Positions 1-8,355 of a stretch of DNA of 64,000 nucleotides are shown here, piece after piece. How positions within the stretch are numbered: position 1 is the first letter of the stretch; every line of letters starts with the position of its first letter. Source of the stretch: Qipengyuania proteolytica. GTDB lineage: Bacteria > Pseudomonadota > Alphaproteobacteria > Sphingomonadales > Sphingomonadaceae. Where the stretch lies: the NCBI RefSeq assembly GCF_019711565.1, contig NZ_JAIGNN010000003.1, positions 124,001 through 188,000 on the forward strand, read 5' to 3'. A program made the translations under genes and the position numbers. The notes below the pieces were generated by a model, which saw nothing but the letters and a program-made list of their open reading frames with translations, did no database searches and was not told the origin of the DNA.

Positions 1-54
1 AATTGTGCCCGCAAGAAAGTGCGGAATTCTGCGACCTTTCGGGAGGGAGGAGAG

Positions 55-130
55 TGGTGAGCCCTGCTGGGTTCGAACCAGCGACCTACTGATTAAAAGT
101 CAGTTGCTCTACCGACTGAGCTAAGGGCCC
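55..130 (-). tRNA. tRNA-Lys (anticodon TTT)
   Basis: On the minus strand the sequence folds into a full cloverleaf. The 7-bp acceptor stem (GGGCCCT with AGGGCTC) contains one G-U pair. The D-loop reads AGCTCAGTCGGTAGAGC, the anticodon loop is CTTTTAA with anticodon TTT (Lys), and the T-arm carries the GGTTCGAACC motif. The 3' CCA is encoded at 55-57, so the body is 58-130. The gene stands alone beside the divergently read acetyltransferase at 258. Confidence 0.97.
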
Positions 131-257
131 TGACCAGGGAGTGCCGTGGCACGGTTGCGCACCTAGGCACGCGATCGGGGGCGGTCAAGCGGTGATGGTT
201 GTTCGGCGCCCTGCAGCGGGTTACCAGCGGGCAGTCTTTCACGCTGGACGGGAACCG

Positions 258-833
258 ATGGACCAACCGCTCGATGCACAGGCCGCGCGCAGCCGCACCG
301 GCGGGCCGTCGTTCTCGCTCGCCAATCGGCTGACGCGGGCCCTCTGGCAGGCGTGCTGGCTGCTTTTGGCGCGGTGGACGCCGCCGGTCCTGCACGCCTG
401 GCGGGCGCTGCTCTTGCGGCTGTTCGGAGCGCGTCTCGGGCGCGGGTGCCGCGTCCACGCGAGCGCCCGCATCTGGCTGCCCGGCAATCTCGAGCTGGGT
501 GACAATGTGCTGATCGGGCCCGGCGCGGTGCTGTACAATCAGGGCCGGATCACCATCGGCAGCGACAGCGTGGTGTCGCAGCGCGCGCATCTGTGCGCGA
601 GTTCGCACGATGTCGACGATCCGCATTTCCAGCTGGTGCTGCGCCCGGTCACGCTGGGGCGCAATTGCTGGGTCGCGGCCGAAGCATTCGTCGGTCCGGG
701 AGTCACGATGGCGGACGGGTCCGTGCTGGCCGCCCGCGGCGCGCTGTTCGCGGACGCCGAGACCGGGACGATCTATCGCGGCAATCCCGCCGTGCCGCTC
801 AGGAAACGCGCGCAGCGAGCTGGCGAAGCGTAA
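258..833 (+). CDS. WcaF-like hexapeptide-repeat acetyltransferase
   Basis: Predicted 191-aa acyltransferase of the left-handed beta-helix (hexapeptide) superfamily, of the type annotated as putative colanic acid biosynthesis acetyltransferase (WcaF). It probably O-acetylates a sugar of an exopolysaccharide or lipopolysaccharide from acetyl-CoA. The N-terminal third is a hydrophobic/basic helical segment; from about residue 60 imperfect hexapeptide turns follow (VHASARIWLPGN, LIGPGAV, ITIGSDSVVSQ). The SSHDVDDPHF segment supplies the expected catalytic His, and the C-terminus has the usual YRGNPAVPL ending. I chose the ATG at 258 over the upstream frame-open ATG at 141 because GGACGGGAA lies just before it and family members start near LTRALWQ. 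Its 3' end overlaps convergent folK by 35 bp. No polysaccharide cluster is visible nearby, so the substrate is open. Confidence 0.85.
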   Translation: MDQPLDAQAARSRTGGPSFSLANRLTRALWQACWLLLARWTPPVLHAWRALLLRLFGARLGRGCRVHASARIWLPGNLELGDNVLIGPGAVLYNQGRITIGSDSVVSQRAHLCASSHDVDDPHFQLVLRPVTLGRNCWVAAEAFVGPGVTMADGSVLAARGALFADAETGTIYRGNPAVPLRKRAQRAGEA

Positions 834-1284
834 GACTGCTCGCCGGGTCGCGCCAGTTCGGGGCGACCTGTGCCGCCGGCACCAGGACGAAGGGCCGCTC
901 GCGAAAACGCGGGTGCGGGACGGTGAGGCCGGAGCCGAGCCAGAAGCCGCCGCTCCACAAGACGATGTCGAGATCGAGCTGCCGCGCGCGCCAGGGTGCG
1001 CCTTGTCGCTTGCGACCGAAGGCGTGCTCGATAGCCTGCAGCACGCCGAGCAGAGCGGGCGGATCGCGCAGCGTCTCGACCACGACCGCCGCATTGGCAT
1101 AGCGCCGCCGCGAAGGGCCGACGGGGGCGCTGTCGATCACGGGCGAAGCGGCGAGGACATCAAGGCTCTCTGTGGCGAGCGCAGCCACCGCTGCCTCGAC
1201 CACATGCCGGGGCCCACCTATGCCGGGCACGCGCATATTGGACCCCACAGCGATCAAATAGCGTTGCTTGCTTGCCTCGGTCAT
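799..1284 (-). CDS. folK: HPPK, 6-hydroxymethyl-7,8-dihydropterin pyrophosphokinase
   Basis: Folate pathway enzyme transferring pyrophosphate from ATP to 6-hydroxymethyl-7,8-dihydropterin, a cytosolic step before dihydropteroate synthase. The 161-aa protein has family length. Visible motifs are the N-terminal YLIAVGSN and the HPPK signature APWRARQLDLDIV, which carries the Asp pair that binds magnesium, followed by VPHPRFRERPFVLVP. The stop lies inside the 3' end of the convergent acetyltransferase gene (35-bp overlap). The 48-bp gap to the divergent M20 peptidase must hold promoters for both genes. No other fol gene is present in the window. Confidence 0.95.
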   Translation of the reverse strand: MTEASKQRYLIAVGSNMRVPGIGGPRHVVEAAVAALATESLDVLAASPVIDSAPVGPSRRRYANAAVVVETLRDPPALLGVLQAIEHAFGRKRQGAPWRARQLDLDIVLWSGGFWLGSGLTVPHPRFRERPFVLVPAAQVAPNWRDPASSLTLRQLAARVS

Positions 1285-1332
1285 TGCCCAGCCCTAGCGT
1301 CCGCACCGCACAAGGCAAACGGGAGACGAAGG

Positions 1333-2754
1333 ATGCGAGGCAAGCTGCTGGTACTGGCGGGAGCGCTGGCGATGGCGGGACAGGCAGCGGCCGAGGATGC
1401 CGCGCCGCGCGAACTGACCGCGCACGAGCAGCGCATGCGCGCGCTCTATGCCGATATCATCTCTTTCCGCACCGCCCGCGGCCACGGGCAGGTCGACGAT
1501 CTGGTAGCCTACCTGTCCGGCAAGCTGCGCGAGGCCGGCTTCGCCGACGGCGACATCATGGTCACCGATTACGACAGTGACGGCGTCCCGACGCAGGGCC
1601 TGATCGTGCGCTATCCCGGGGACGGCAGCTCGGGCAAGAAACCCATCGTGCTGCTCGCGCACATGGACGTCGTCGATGCCCTGCCCGAAGACTGGGAGCG
1701 CGATCCGTTCACGCTGACCGAGGAGGACGGCTATTTCTACGCGCGCGGTACGCAGGACAACAAATACGGCGTCGCCAACCTCACCGGCACCTTCCTGCGC
1801 CTGAAGGAAGAGGGCTGGACGCCGACGCGCGATCTCTACCTCGTCTTCTCGGGCGACGAGGAGACCGGGATGATCTCGACCCGCGCGCAGGCGAAATGGG
1901 TCGCGGAGAATGTCGACCCGGCCTACGTCCTCAATTCGGACGCCGGGGGCATCGCGCTGGCCGACGATTTCGCGCCGCGCGCGCAGCAGGTCCAGATGGC
2001 GGAGAAGACCTTCGTCACCTACGAGCTGACTGTGACCAATCCCGGCGGCCATTCCTCCATGCCGCGCAGCGACAACGCGATCTACGAACTTGCCGACGCG
2101 CTGACGAAGATTTCGCATCATCGCTTCCCGGTGCGCGAATCCGAGCTGACCCGCACCTATTTCGGCATGCTCGGCCAGACCATCCCCGGCCCGCTGGGCG
2201 AAGCGATGCAGCGTTTTTCCGCCGACCCGAGCGATGCGGAGGCGATCGAGACGATCAGCGCGGTGCCGAGCTTCGTCGGCACGCTGAGGACCACCTGCGT
2301 CGCCACCATGCTGAAGGCCGGTCACGCCGAAAACGCCTTGCCGCAATCGGCGACCGCAACGGTCAATTGTCGCGTCTTCCCCGGCGAAGGGGTCGATTCG
2401 GTCAAGGCGACGCTCGCCGAGGTGGTGGGCAACGAGAATGTCGCCATCGTCCAGCTTAAGGAAGCGACCGAAAGCGGCATGAGCGCGTTTCCGGACGACG
2501 TCCGCGCCGCCCTGGCGAAATCGCTGGAGGCGCGCTTCGGCAAACCCATCCCGATGCTGCCGAACATGTCTTCGGGCGGGACCGACGGCATGCATTACCG
2601 GGCGCTAGGGTACGACACGGTCGCGATCGGTGCAGGGGCGAGCCGACCGCAGGACGTCTATGCGCACGGCCTCAACGAGCGGATGCGGGTCGACGCCTTC
2701 TACGACGGGCTCGACCACTGGTCGATCATCCTGAAGGAGCTGGCCGGCCGCTAG
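1333..2754 (+). CDS. Exported M20/M25/M40 family zinc metallopeptidase
   Basis: Predicted 473-aa secreted di-zinc hydrolase of the M20 peptidase family (aminoacylase/carboxypeptidase type). A signal peptide is evident (MRGKLLVLAGALAMAG, cleavage after QAAA). Metal-binding and catalytic landmarks occur in order: AHMDVVD, RGTQDNK, GDEETG (general base Glu), NSDAGG and the late GGTDGMHY. A dimerisation domain with the NPGGHSSMP segment lies in the middle. The start is the ATG directly before the signal peptide, though the frame is open upstream. It is likely a periplasmic di/tripeptidase that feeds amino-acid uptake; the exact substrate cannot be read. It is convergent with aguB, with a gap of 42 bp. 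Confidence 0.9.
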   Translation: MRGKLLVLAGALAMAGQAAAEDAAPRELTAHEQRMRALYADIISFRTARGHGQVDDLVAYLSGKLREAGFADGDIMVTDYDSDGVPTQGLIVRYPGDGSSGKKPIVLLAHMDVVDALPEDWERDPFTLTEEDGYFYARGTQDNKYGVANLTGTFLRLKEEGWTPTRDLYLVFSGDEETGMISTRAQAKWVAENVDPAYVLNSDAGGIALADDFAPRAQQVQMAEKTFVTYELTVTNPGGHSSMPRSDNAIYELADALTKISHHRFPVRESELTRTYFGMLGQTIPGPLGEAMQRFSADPSDAEAIETISAVPSFVGTLRTTCVATMLKAGHAENALPQSATATVNCRVFPGEGVDSVKATLAEVVGNENVAIVQLKEATESGMSAFPDDVRAALAKSLEARFGKPIPMLPNMSSGGTDGMHYRALGYDTVAIGAGASRPQDVYAHGLNERMRVDAFYDGLDHWSIILKELAGR

Positions 2755-2796
2755 GCCAAGGAGCCGGACGCGACGGTCCCTGCGGCCACGCCCGCG

Positions 2797-3648
2797 TCAG
2801 ATATCCTCGCAGATCCGCCCGTAGAGCTGCGGGCGGCGGTCGCGGAAAAAACCCATCCCGGCCCGGTGCGTCGCCGCCTGGTCGAGGTCGAGGGTGGCCA
2901 CCAGCACGCCCTCTTCCTCGCGGCCGAACTCCACCAGCTTGTCGCCCCATTCGTTGGTGATGAAGCTGTGGCCGTAGAAATCCGCCTCGCCTTCCCTGCC
3001 GATGCGGTTCGCGGCGATCACAGGCATGCAGTTCGAAACCGAATGGCCCTGCATCGCGCGCTGCCACATGCGGCTGGTGTCGAATTCGGCGTCATAGGGT
3101 TCGGAGCCGATCGCGGTCGGGTAGAACAAGAGCTCGGCGCCCATCAGCGCCATCACGCGCGCGCATTCGGGATACCACTGGTCCCAGCACACGCCCACGC
3201 CGATGCGGGTGCCCATCACGTCCCACACCTTGAAGCCGTCGTTACCGGGGCGAAAATAGTATTTCTCCTCGTAGCCCGGTCCGTCGGGGATGTGGCTCTT
3301 GCGATAGGTGCCCATCACCTCGCCATCGGGCCCGATCATCGCGAGCGTGTTGTAATAGTGATGCCCGTCGCGCTCGAAGAAGCTGGTCGGGATGGCGACC
3401 TTCAGCTTTGCCGCCAGCTTGCGCATGGCGACGACCGAGGGATGCTCGAGCGTCGGGCGGGCAAGCGCAAACAGGGCCTCGTCCTCGACCTGGCAGAAAT
3501 AGGGTCCGGAAAAGAGCTCGGGCGGCAGGACGATTTCGCCCCCGCGCGCGGCGGCCTGTTCGACCAGTTCGCCCACGGCGGCGATGTTCTCGGCCTCGTC
3601 GTCGCTGCCGAGCGGCAGCTGGAGGGCGGCGACGGTAATGTCTCTCAT
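2797..3648 (-). CDS. aguB: N-carbamoylputrescine amidase
   Basis: Nitrilase-superfamily enzyme of 283 aa that hydrolyses N-carbamoylputrescine to putrescine, CO2 and ammonia in the arginine-decarboxylase polyamine route. The Glu-Lys-Cys triad is visible: the Glu in LPPELFSGPYFCQ, the Lys in YRKSHIPDGPGYEEKYYFRPG, and the Cys in GVGVCWDQWYPE. The C-terminus GFFRDRRPQLYG is typical of AguB. I chose the ATG at 3648 (MRDITVAALQLP) because homologues begin at this beta-strand; the upstream open frame overlaps the SIMPL gene. The agmatine deiminase partner AguA is not in the window. The gene sits 10 bp downstream of the SIMPL lipoprotein gene and is likely co-transcribed with it. Confidence 0.92.
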   Translation of the reverse strand: MRDITVAALQLPLGSDDEAENIAAVGELVEQAAARGGEIVLPPELFSGPYFCQVEDEALFALARPTLEHPSVVAMRKLAAKLKVAIPTSFFERDGHHYYNTLAMIGPDGEVMGTYRKSHIPDGPGYEEKYYFRPGNDGFKVWDVMGTRIGVGVCWDQWYPECARVMALMGAELLFYPTAIGSEPYDAEFDTSRMWQRAMQGHSVSNCMPVIAANRIGREGEADFYGHSFITNEWGDKLVEFGREEEGVLVATLDLDQAATHRAGMGFFRDRRPQLYGRICEDI

Positions 3649-3658
3649 GCCGCAGGGC

Positions 3659-4432
3659 CTATTTCTCCCGCAGCGCGAAGTCCACCTGGATATAGACATT
3701 GCTCTGCGTCGTGCCGACCATCATGCCGGGGGAGGCGTTGATCGGCGGGGGCGGTGCGACCGGCGGTGGCGGCGCGGCCTGTGTGCGCACGGCGGCGCTT
3801 TCGACCATCGCGTCCATCACCTCGGCCCCGCGCAGCCAGGTCTGGCCCTGCTGTCCGCCCGCATCTCGGATGTAGAGCACGCGGCTTACCTCCATCCCCG
3901 CTGCTTCGGCATAGGCTTCCGCCCGCTTGCGCGCGGCCTTGTAGGCATCGGCATAAGCAAGGTTAGCGGTTGATTCGGGATCGGTCATCGACAGGTTCGG
4001 GCCGGACACGATATTGGCCCCGGCCGAAGTTACCGCCGTGACCGCGTCACCTGCGCGGTCGGGATTGTCCATCGTCACCTCGACCACGTTGGAGGCCTGG
4101 AACTGGCCCTTGCGGTCGCCCCAGTCGATCCGCTGGACGCTGACCGAGCGGGTCTGGATGTCCTCGTCCGCGACGCCCAGTTCCTTGAGCGCCGCGACGA
4201 TCTCGGCGATCTTCTCGGCATTGGCCGCGCTCGCATCCTTGGCCGAGCGCGCCCAGGTCTCGATCCCTGCCTGGAACTGCGCGCGGTCGGGGCGGCTTTC
4301 GGCCTGCCCGCTGGCGCTGACCGAGAGCAGGGTCTCGCCATGGTCGACACCGCGCGCGTCGTCGGCGCGGTCGCCGCAGGCGGCAAGGGCGAGCGGTGCG
4401 GCCGCAAGGGCCAGGTAACGAACGCGAATCAT
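3659..4432 (-). CDS. SIMPL (DUF541) domain lipoprotein
   Basis: 257-aa lipoprotein with a type II signal peptide (lipobox LAAC around residue 19) and a single SIMPL/DUF541 domain spanning roughly residues 33-215: ETLLSVSASGQAESRPDRAQF, then IQTRSVSVQRI, VVEVTMDN and YKAARKRAEAYAEAAGM. A proline-rich stretch (PPPPVAPPPP) precedes the C-terminal beta-strand. SIMPL proteins are periplasmic and outer-membrane proteins linked to oxidative-stress tolerance and, in eukaryotes, to IRAK signalling; the molecular activity is not known. The gene is upstream of aguB with a 10-bp gap. Just upstream, 4441-4470 contains the inverted repeat TCCCTCCATGTGA / TCACATGGAGGGA, a likely transcription element for this gene or a terminator for the methyltransferase gene. 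Confidence 0.88.
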   Translation of the reverse strand: MIRVRYLALAAAPLALAACGDRADDARGVDHGETLLSVSASGQAESRPDRAQFQAGIETWARSAKDASAANAEKIAEIVAALKELGVADEDIQTRSVSVQRIDWGDRKGQFQASNVVEVTMDNPDRAGDAVTAVTSAGANIVSGPNLSMTDPESTANLAYADAYKAARKRAEAYAEAAGMEVSRVLYIRDAGGQQGQTWLRGAEVMDAMVESAAVRTQAAPPPPVAPPPPINASPGMMVGTTQSNVYIQVDFALREK

Positions 4433-4506
4433 GGGACAATCCCTCCATGTGATACTGTCACATGGAGGGATTGCAGGCTTTCGATGAACGCTGGCTTACA
4501 GGACGC

Positions 4507-5400
4507 TCAAGGCCGCTTGCGGAACAGCAGCGTCATGCGGTCGCTCTCGCCCAAGTCCTTGAGCTCTTCCTTCTTGGTCGCCCAGACCGGCGGCATTTCC
4601 CACACGCCGCGCTCGTGATTGGCCGGGTCCTTGGCATTGGCATTGACCTCGCTGCTGCCGACGAACTCGAAGCCGAGCGCTTCGACCAAGCCGACGACAT
4701 CGTCCTGCCGCACATAGCCCTTGCTGCCGTTCGCATAGTCCGAGGTCGCGCCTTCGGGCGCACGGTGCTGGACGATGCCGAGCATGCCGCCGGGCTTGAG
4801 CAGGCCGCGCATCTTCTTGATCTCGCTGTCGGCGATGTTCCAGCGCATGAGGTTGTGCATCATCCGGATGACGAGGATACGGTCGAAGCTTTCCGCCTCG
4901 CCTTCGGGAATTGCGTCGAGCGTGAAGGCCGAGAAATGGTCCGCCGGCAGGCCGGTGAAGCCGGCGGCCTCGTCCGCGAACTTCGCCGCACCGTCGCGGA
5001 TCCCCTGCTGCGCCTTTTCGTCGAAGGCGCCGCTGGTCGGGTCGAAGAACAGGCCGACGAGCTGGCCATCGCCGCCGACATAGTGGCCGAGCAGGCGCGT
5101 GTACCAGCCGCCACCGGGCGCATATTCACCCACCTTCATGTTCGGCATGACGTGGAAGAAGGCGAGCGTTTCGGCAGGGTGGCGATACTGGTCGCGGGCG
5201 CGGTCTTCGGCGCGGGTGGGATGGTTGATCGCCCCGGACAGCGCCTCGCCATGATGCTGCATGAACATGGCAGGATCGTGCTTTTCGTGAGCAGCTTGGT
5301 CCGCCATCGCGTGATGATCGGCGTGCTCTCCATGCTCGTGATGATCGGCGGCGGCCGGTGCGGCGATTGCCAGCGCGGCGGTGGCGAGAAGGTAACGCAT
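4507..5400 (-). CDS. Exported, His-rich class I SAM-dependent methyltransferase-like protein
   Basis: 297-aa protein with a clear signal peptide (MRYLLATAALAIAAPAAA). A histidine-rich linker follows at about residues 19-45 (DHHEHGEHADHHAMADQAAH), then a methyltransferase-like Rossmann domain: VGEYAPGGGWYTRLLG as motif I, FDRILVIRMMHNLM, and LLKPGGMLGIVQHR. The ATG at 5400 is preceded by GGGAG at good spacing. The canonical GxGxG loop is altered to APGGG. Exported methyltransferase folds of this kind occur in sphingomonads with unknown substrate; SAM is not expected in the periplasm, so the fold may be repurposed. It is divergent from msrA, with about 100 bp of shared upstream DNA. Confidence 0.82.
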   Translation of the reverse strand: MRYLLATAALAIAAPAAADHHEHGEHADHHAMADQAAHEKHDPAMFMQHHGEALSGAINHPTRAEDRARDQYRHPAETLAFFHVMPNMKVGEYAPGGGWYTRLLGHYVGGDGQLVGLFFDPTSGAFDEKAQQGIRDGAAKFADEAAGFTGLPADHFSAFTLDAIPEGEAESFDRILVIRMMHNLMRWNIADSEIKKMRGLLKPGGMLGIVQHRAPEGATSDYANGSKGYVRQDDVVGLVEALGFEFVGSSEVNANAKDPANHERGVWEMPPVWATKKEELKDLGESDRMTLLFRKRP

Positions 5401-5501
5401 GCAGTCTCTCCCTCGAATGAGTGGCTGGAGTAATGGAGGTGCGCGGCGATGATGACAAGACGATGGCGCGTTCCTATCTGCCACAGGCAAAGGAGACACG
5501 A

Positions 5502-6044
5502 ATGAGCAACATGCAACAGGCGATCGTGGCAGGCGGCTGCTTCTGGTGCACCGAGGCGGTGATGAAGGACGTCATCGGCGTGCACGAGGTCGAAAGCGGC
5601 TACATCGGCGGGGACAAGCCCGATCCGACCTACAAGGAGGTGTGCAGCGGAACGACCGGCCATGCCGAGGGCGTGCGCGTCACCTTCGATGCCGACCAGA
5701 TCAGCCTTGCCGACCTGCTCGACGTCTTCATGGGCACGCATGACCCGACCCAGTTGAACCGCCAGGGCAACGACGTCGGCACGCAATACCGCAGCGCCTT
5801 CTTCCCGCTCGACGATGCACAGCGCGCGGCGGCCGAGGCGGCGATCGCCCGCTGGAACGCGGAGCACGCGGGCCAGAGCGCAGTCACCACGATCGAGACC
5901 GGCGAATGGTATCCGGCCGAGGATTACCACCAGGAATACTGGGAAGGCGAAGGCCAGCGGAACCCCTATTGCCTCGCGGTGATCCCGCCCAAGCTGATGA
6001 AGCTTCGCAAGAGCTTCCAGAAATACCTCAAGGCCGACGCCTGA
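5502..6044 (+). CDS. msrA: Peptide-methionine (S)-S-oxide reductase MsrA
   Basis: Repairs methionine-S-sulfoxide in proteins using thioredoxin. The 180-aa protein carries the GGCFWCTEA active-site motif near residue 13, the [15 protein letters not shown] motif, YRSAFF, and the C-terminal YHQEYW segment typical of cytosolic MsrA. No signal peptide is seen. The start ATG at 5502 follows AAAGGAGACACG, an excellent ribosome binding site, which rules out the upstream in-frame ATGs at 5421 and 5433. The complementary R-specific enzyme msrB is also in this window (20264). The unknown gene at 6057 follows by 12 bp and may be co-transcribed. Confidence 0.97.
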   Translation: MSNMQQAIVAGGCFWCTEAVMKDVIGVHEVESGYIGGDKPDPTYKEVCSGTTGHAEGVRVTFDADQISLADLLDVFMGTHDPTQLNRQGNDVGTQYRSAFFPLDDAQRAAAEAAIARWNAEHAGQSAVTTIETGEWYPAEDYHQEYWEGEGQRNPYCLAVIPPKLMKLRKSFQKYLKADA

Positions 6045-6056
6045 TCGGCGGGTGCC

Positions 6057-6878
6057 ATGCCGGGAGCGCATGACGGGGCCTTCACCAGCGAGCATGCCGT
6101 CACCGAGGACGGCAGCGTCACCTTCGCCTGCTCGCAGGACTTCGCACAGTGGCCGTGGGCGGCGCTCCACCCGCACCATCCGGGCCCGATCCAGTCGCTG
6201 AGCTATTGGGCGAGCGTCGAATGCGCGATGGCGCTGGGTACGTGGGACCCGGACAAGTGGTCGGCGCTCACCTGGACCCGCTGGGCCTGCGGCGAGCCGC
6301 AGGTCGGCAGCTATGCCAGCGGCACCTACCGCCGCACGGTGATCGAAGGGAAGGAGAGCTTCTCGATCGATTTCGCGGATGCAAAGGGCCGCCACATCTG
6401 CCGCCTCGACGGGCGCGGCGTCATCTTCCGCACGCGCGACTTCGAGACATGGCGGAGCGGCGGCAAGGACGCCGCGCCGAAGTCGGGCTCCGACAGCTTT
6501 ATCTTCGCCGACGATGTGCTGCTCGACCTCGCGAAGGGCGAGCGCCCCTTCCTCGCCCCGCTATCGGGCGAGCGCACGACCGGCCTGATCGACGCCGCCA
6601 ACGGCATGCCGCCCGGCCATCCATGGCTCGACGGTTCGGGCGACCACGTGAACTCGGCCCACCTGGCCGAAGCCGCGAGGCAGTTCGCGAGCCTGGTGCG
6701 GAGCGGCGAGCCGTTCAGGGTGACGGGCGCTGAGATGACCTTCCGGCACTATGTCGAACTGGGCAGCCCGTTCGAGGTCGAGCGCACCGATACCGGCGAA
6801 GGCGATGCGGTCGGCATGGTCGTACGCCAGTCGGGGCGTGACTGCACGAGCGTTACCTACAGCGTTGCGCCGCTTTAG
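6057..6878 (+). CDS. Conserved hypothetical protein
   Basis: 273-aa soluble protein without signal peptide or membrane span that I do not recognise. It is rich in Trp near the N-terminus (FAQWPWAALHPHHPGP, SLSYWASVE, TWDPDKWSALTWTRWACG). Its C-terminal part has a segment (MTFRHYVELGSPFEVERTD) that could belong to a hotdog-like or beta-rich fold. Codon use matches the neighbours, which supports a real gene. It starts 12 bp after msrA, and its stop codon TAG interlocks with the TAA of the convergent rRNA methyltransferase gene (4-bp overlap). A role in the msrA transcription unit is possible but not shown. Confidence 0.7.
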   Translation: MPGAHDGAFTSEHAVTEDGSVTFACSQDFAQWPWAALHPHHPGPIQSLSYWASVECAMALGTWDPDKWSALTWTRWACGEPQVGSYASGTYRRTVIEGKESFSIDFADAKGRHICRLDGRGVIFRTRDFETWRSGGKDAAPKSGSDSFIFADDVLLDLAKGERPFLAPLSGERTTGLIDAANGMPPGHPWLDGSGDHVNSAHLAEAARQFASLVRSGEPFRVTGAEMTFRHYVELGSPFEVERTDTGEGDAVGMVVRQSGRDCTSVTYSVAPL

Positions 6879-8110
6879 GCCGCCTGCCACCGCGCCACGA
6901 AGAAGCCGTCGAGCCCGCCCGCTTCTGGGAGTTGGCCGGGGTGGGTTCGCAGCCAGCCTTTGGCGGTCGGCGTCAGGTCCGCGGGTAGCTCGTCGGGTCG
7001 GATCGGCATGGGGGCGAGCGCGACCTTGCTCGCCTGCGCTTCGCCTTCCTCGTGCTCGAGCGAGCAGGTGGCGTAGACCAGCGTTCCGCCGGGCTTGAGC
7101 CAGCTTTGCGCTTTCTCGAGCAAGGCGGCCTGCAACTCGGCCATCTCCTCGATCTGGCGGGGGCCGATGCGATGGAGGACGTCGGGATGGCGGCGCGCCG
7201 TCCCCGTCGCGGTACAGGGTGCATCGAGCAGGATGGCGTCGAAGCTGTGTTTCGGCTCCCACTTGAGCGCATCTGCGCGGACGATCCCGGCCTTGAGGCC
7301 CGTGCGCTTGAGGTTCTCGCGCAGCAGTTCGAGGCGGCGTTTGGAGATGTCGAGCGCGGTCACCTGCCAGCCCTGCGCCGCCAGTTGCAGGCTCTTGCCG
7401 CCGGGCGCGGCGCAGAGGTCGAGCACGTGACGCCCTTCACCTTTGCCCAGCAGGTGAGCGGCCAGCGAGGCGGCGAGGTCCTGCACCCACCATGCCCCGT
7501 CCGCAAAGCCGGGCAGCTTCTCGACATTCGCCCCGCGCGGCAGGCGGAGGTGGCCGGGCATGAGGCTGTCGGCGGAGAGCTGGAGCTTCCACGTCTCCGT
7601 TTCGGCGGGATCGCACAGCGTCAGGTCGAGCGGCGGCGGCTCGGCGAGACCGGCGGCAATCGCCGGCGCGCGCTCGCCCCAGCGCGCTGCGACATCGGCG
7701 GGGAGCGTCGGCACCTCCGGCAGGGTCGCTTCCTGCCTGGTGAGCGTCGAGAAAACGCCATGCGCCAGCCGCCGCGGCCCGCCTGCGAGCAGGTCCAGCC
7801 CGGTCGCCACGACCGCATGCGGGGGCGTGTCGAGCCTGAGCCACTGCGCGAGCATCAGGCGCAGCACCATGCGCGCCTTGGCATCGTCGGGCAGCGGTTT
7901 CTTCGTGGCGCTGTCGATCAGCGCGTCGAGATCGGTCAGCCAGCGCAGCACCTCGCTCGCGATGGCGCGGGCGAGCGCGCGGTCCTCGAACTTGCGCACG
8001 TCCTTGGTCGCACCGGCGAAGGCCACGTCGAGCGTGTCGCCCCGGCGCAGGACTGCATCGAGCAGGCGAAGCGCGGCGCGGCGCGCGTGGATACCGGTGG
8101 GCTGGGGCAT
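6875..8110 (-). CDS. RsmB/NOP-family RNA (cytosine-5) methyltransferase
   Basis: 411-aa enzyme predicted to methylate cytosine-5 of 16S rRNA (RsmB type). It has an N-terminal NusB-like helical domain (ARRAALRLLDAVLRRG, VLRWLTDLDALIDSA) and a C-terminal Rossmann methyltransferase domain. Motif I is LDLCAAPGGKSLQLA, motif IV is LLDAPCTATGTARRHPD with the PC catalytic dipeptide, and motif VI is LVYATCSLEHEEGE with the second TC cysteine. The start is uncertain: I prefer ATG at 8110, as GTG at 8131 would add seven residues and neither has a good ribosome binding site. The 5' end is divergent to the SDHAF4-like gene. Confidence 0.9.
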   Translation of the reverse strand: MPQPTGIHARRAALRLLDAVLRRGDTLDVAFAGATKDVRKFEDRALARAIASEVLRWLTDLDALIDSATKKPLPDDAKARMVLRLMLAQWLRLDTPPHAVVATGLDLLAGGPRRLAHGVFSTLTRQEATLPEVPTLPADVAARWGERAPAIAAGLAEPPPLDLTLCDPAETETWKLQLSADSLMPGHLRLPRGANVEKLPGFADGAWWVQDLAASLAAHLLGKGEGRHVLDLCAAPGGKSLQLAAQGWQVTALDISKRRLELLRENLKRTGLKAGIVRADALKWEPKHSFDAILLDAPCTATGTARRHPDVLHRIGPRQIEEMAELQAALLEKAQSWLKPGGTLVYATCSLEHEEGEAQASKVALAPMPIRPDELPADLTPTAKGWLRTHPGQLPEAGGLDGFFVARWQAA

Positions 8111-8166
8111 TGCGTGGGCCACTACCCGCACTTGAAACCAAGCGCCAGTGGGCGCATTTCGCTCTT

Positions 8167-8349
8167 ATGACCCCTTCGACAAGCTCAGGACAAACCAAGC
8201 GCGCAACCAAGCGGCCCGAGGGTTTCGAGAAGCCCGCCCACTGGAGCAACGATCCCCCGCCCGAGCCGGAGAAAGTGAAGGACGAGGAAGACCTCAGCCC
8301 CACCCGCTATGGCGACTGGGTCAAGGACGGCATCGCGATCGACTTCTAA
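8167..8349 (+). CDS. DUF1674 / SDHAF4-like succinate dehydrogenase assembly factor
   Basis: 60-aa protein ending in the DUF1674 signature: LSPTRYGDWVKDGIAIDF preceded by a Pro/Glu/Lys-rich linker. In eukaryotes the homologous SDHAF4 binds flavinylated succinate dehydrogenase subunit A and promotes assembly of the complex. The first ten residues (MTPSTSSGQT) are encoded by a copy of a short dispersed repeat (8171-8195), so the present start has been built from, or disrupted by, that repeat. The conserved part begins around residue 17 (PEGFEKPAHWSNDPP). No sdh genes are in the window. Confidence 0.8.
   Translation: MTPSTSSGQTKRATKRPEGFEKPAHWSNDPPPEPEKVKDEEDLSPTRYGDWVKDGIAIDF
8171..8195. repeat. 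Short dispersed repeat unit (TTCGACAAGCTCAGG type)
   Basis: The sequence CCTTCGACAAGCTCAGGAC matches a short repeat that I know to be frequent in many sphingomonad and other proteobacterial genomes, often translating as PFDKLRTN on one strand and SPELVEG on the other. Only one copy is present here, and it lies inside the 5' end of the SDHAF4-like gene. The identification is from memory and needs a genome-wide count. Confidence 0.6.
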
Positions 8350-8355
8350 TCCGAA

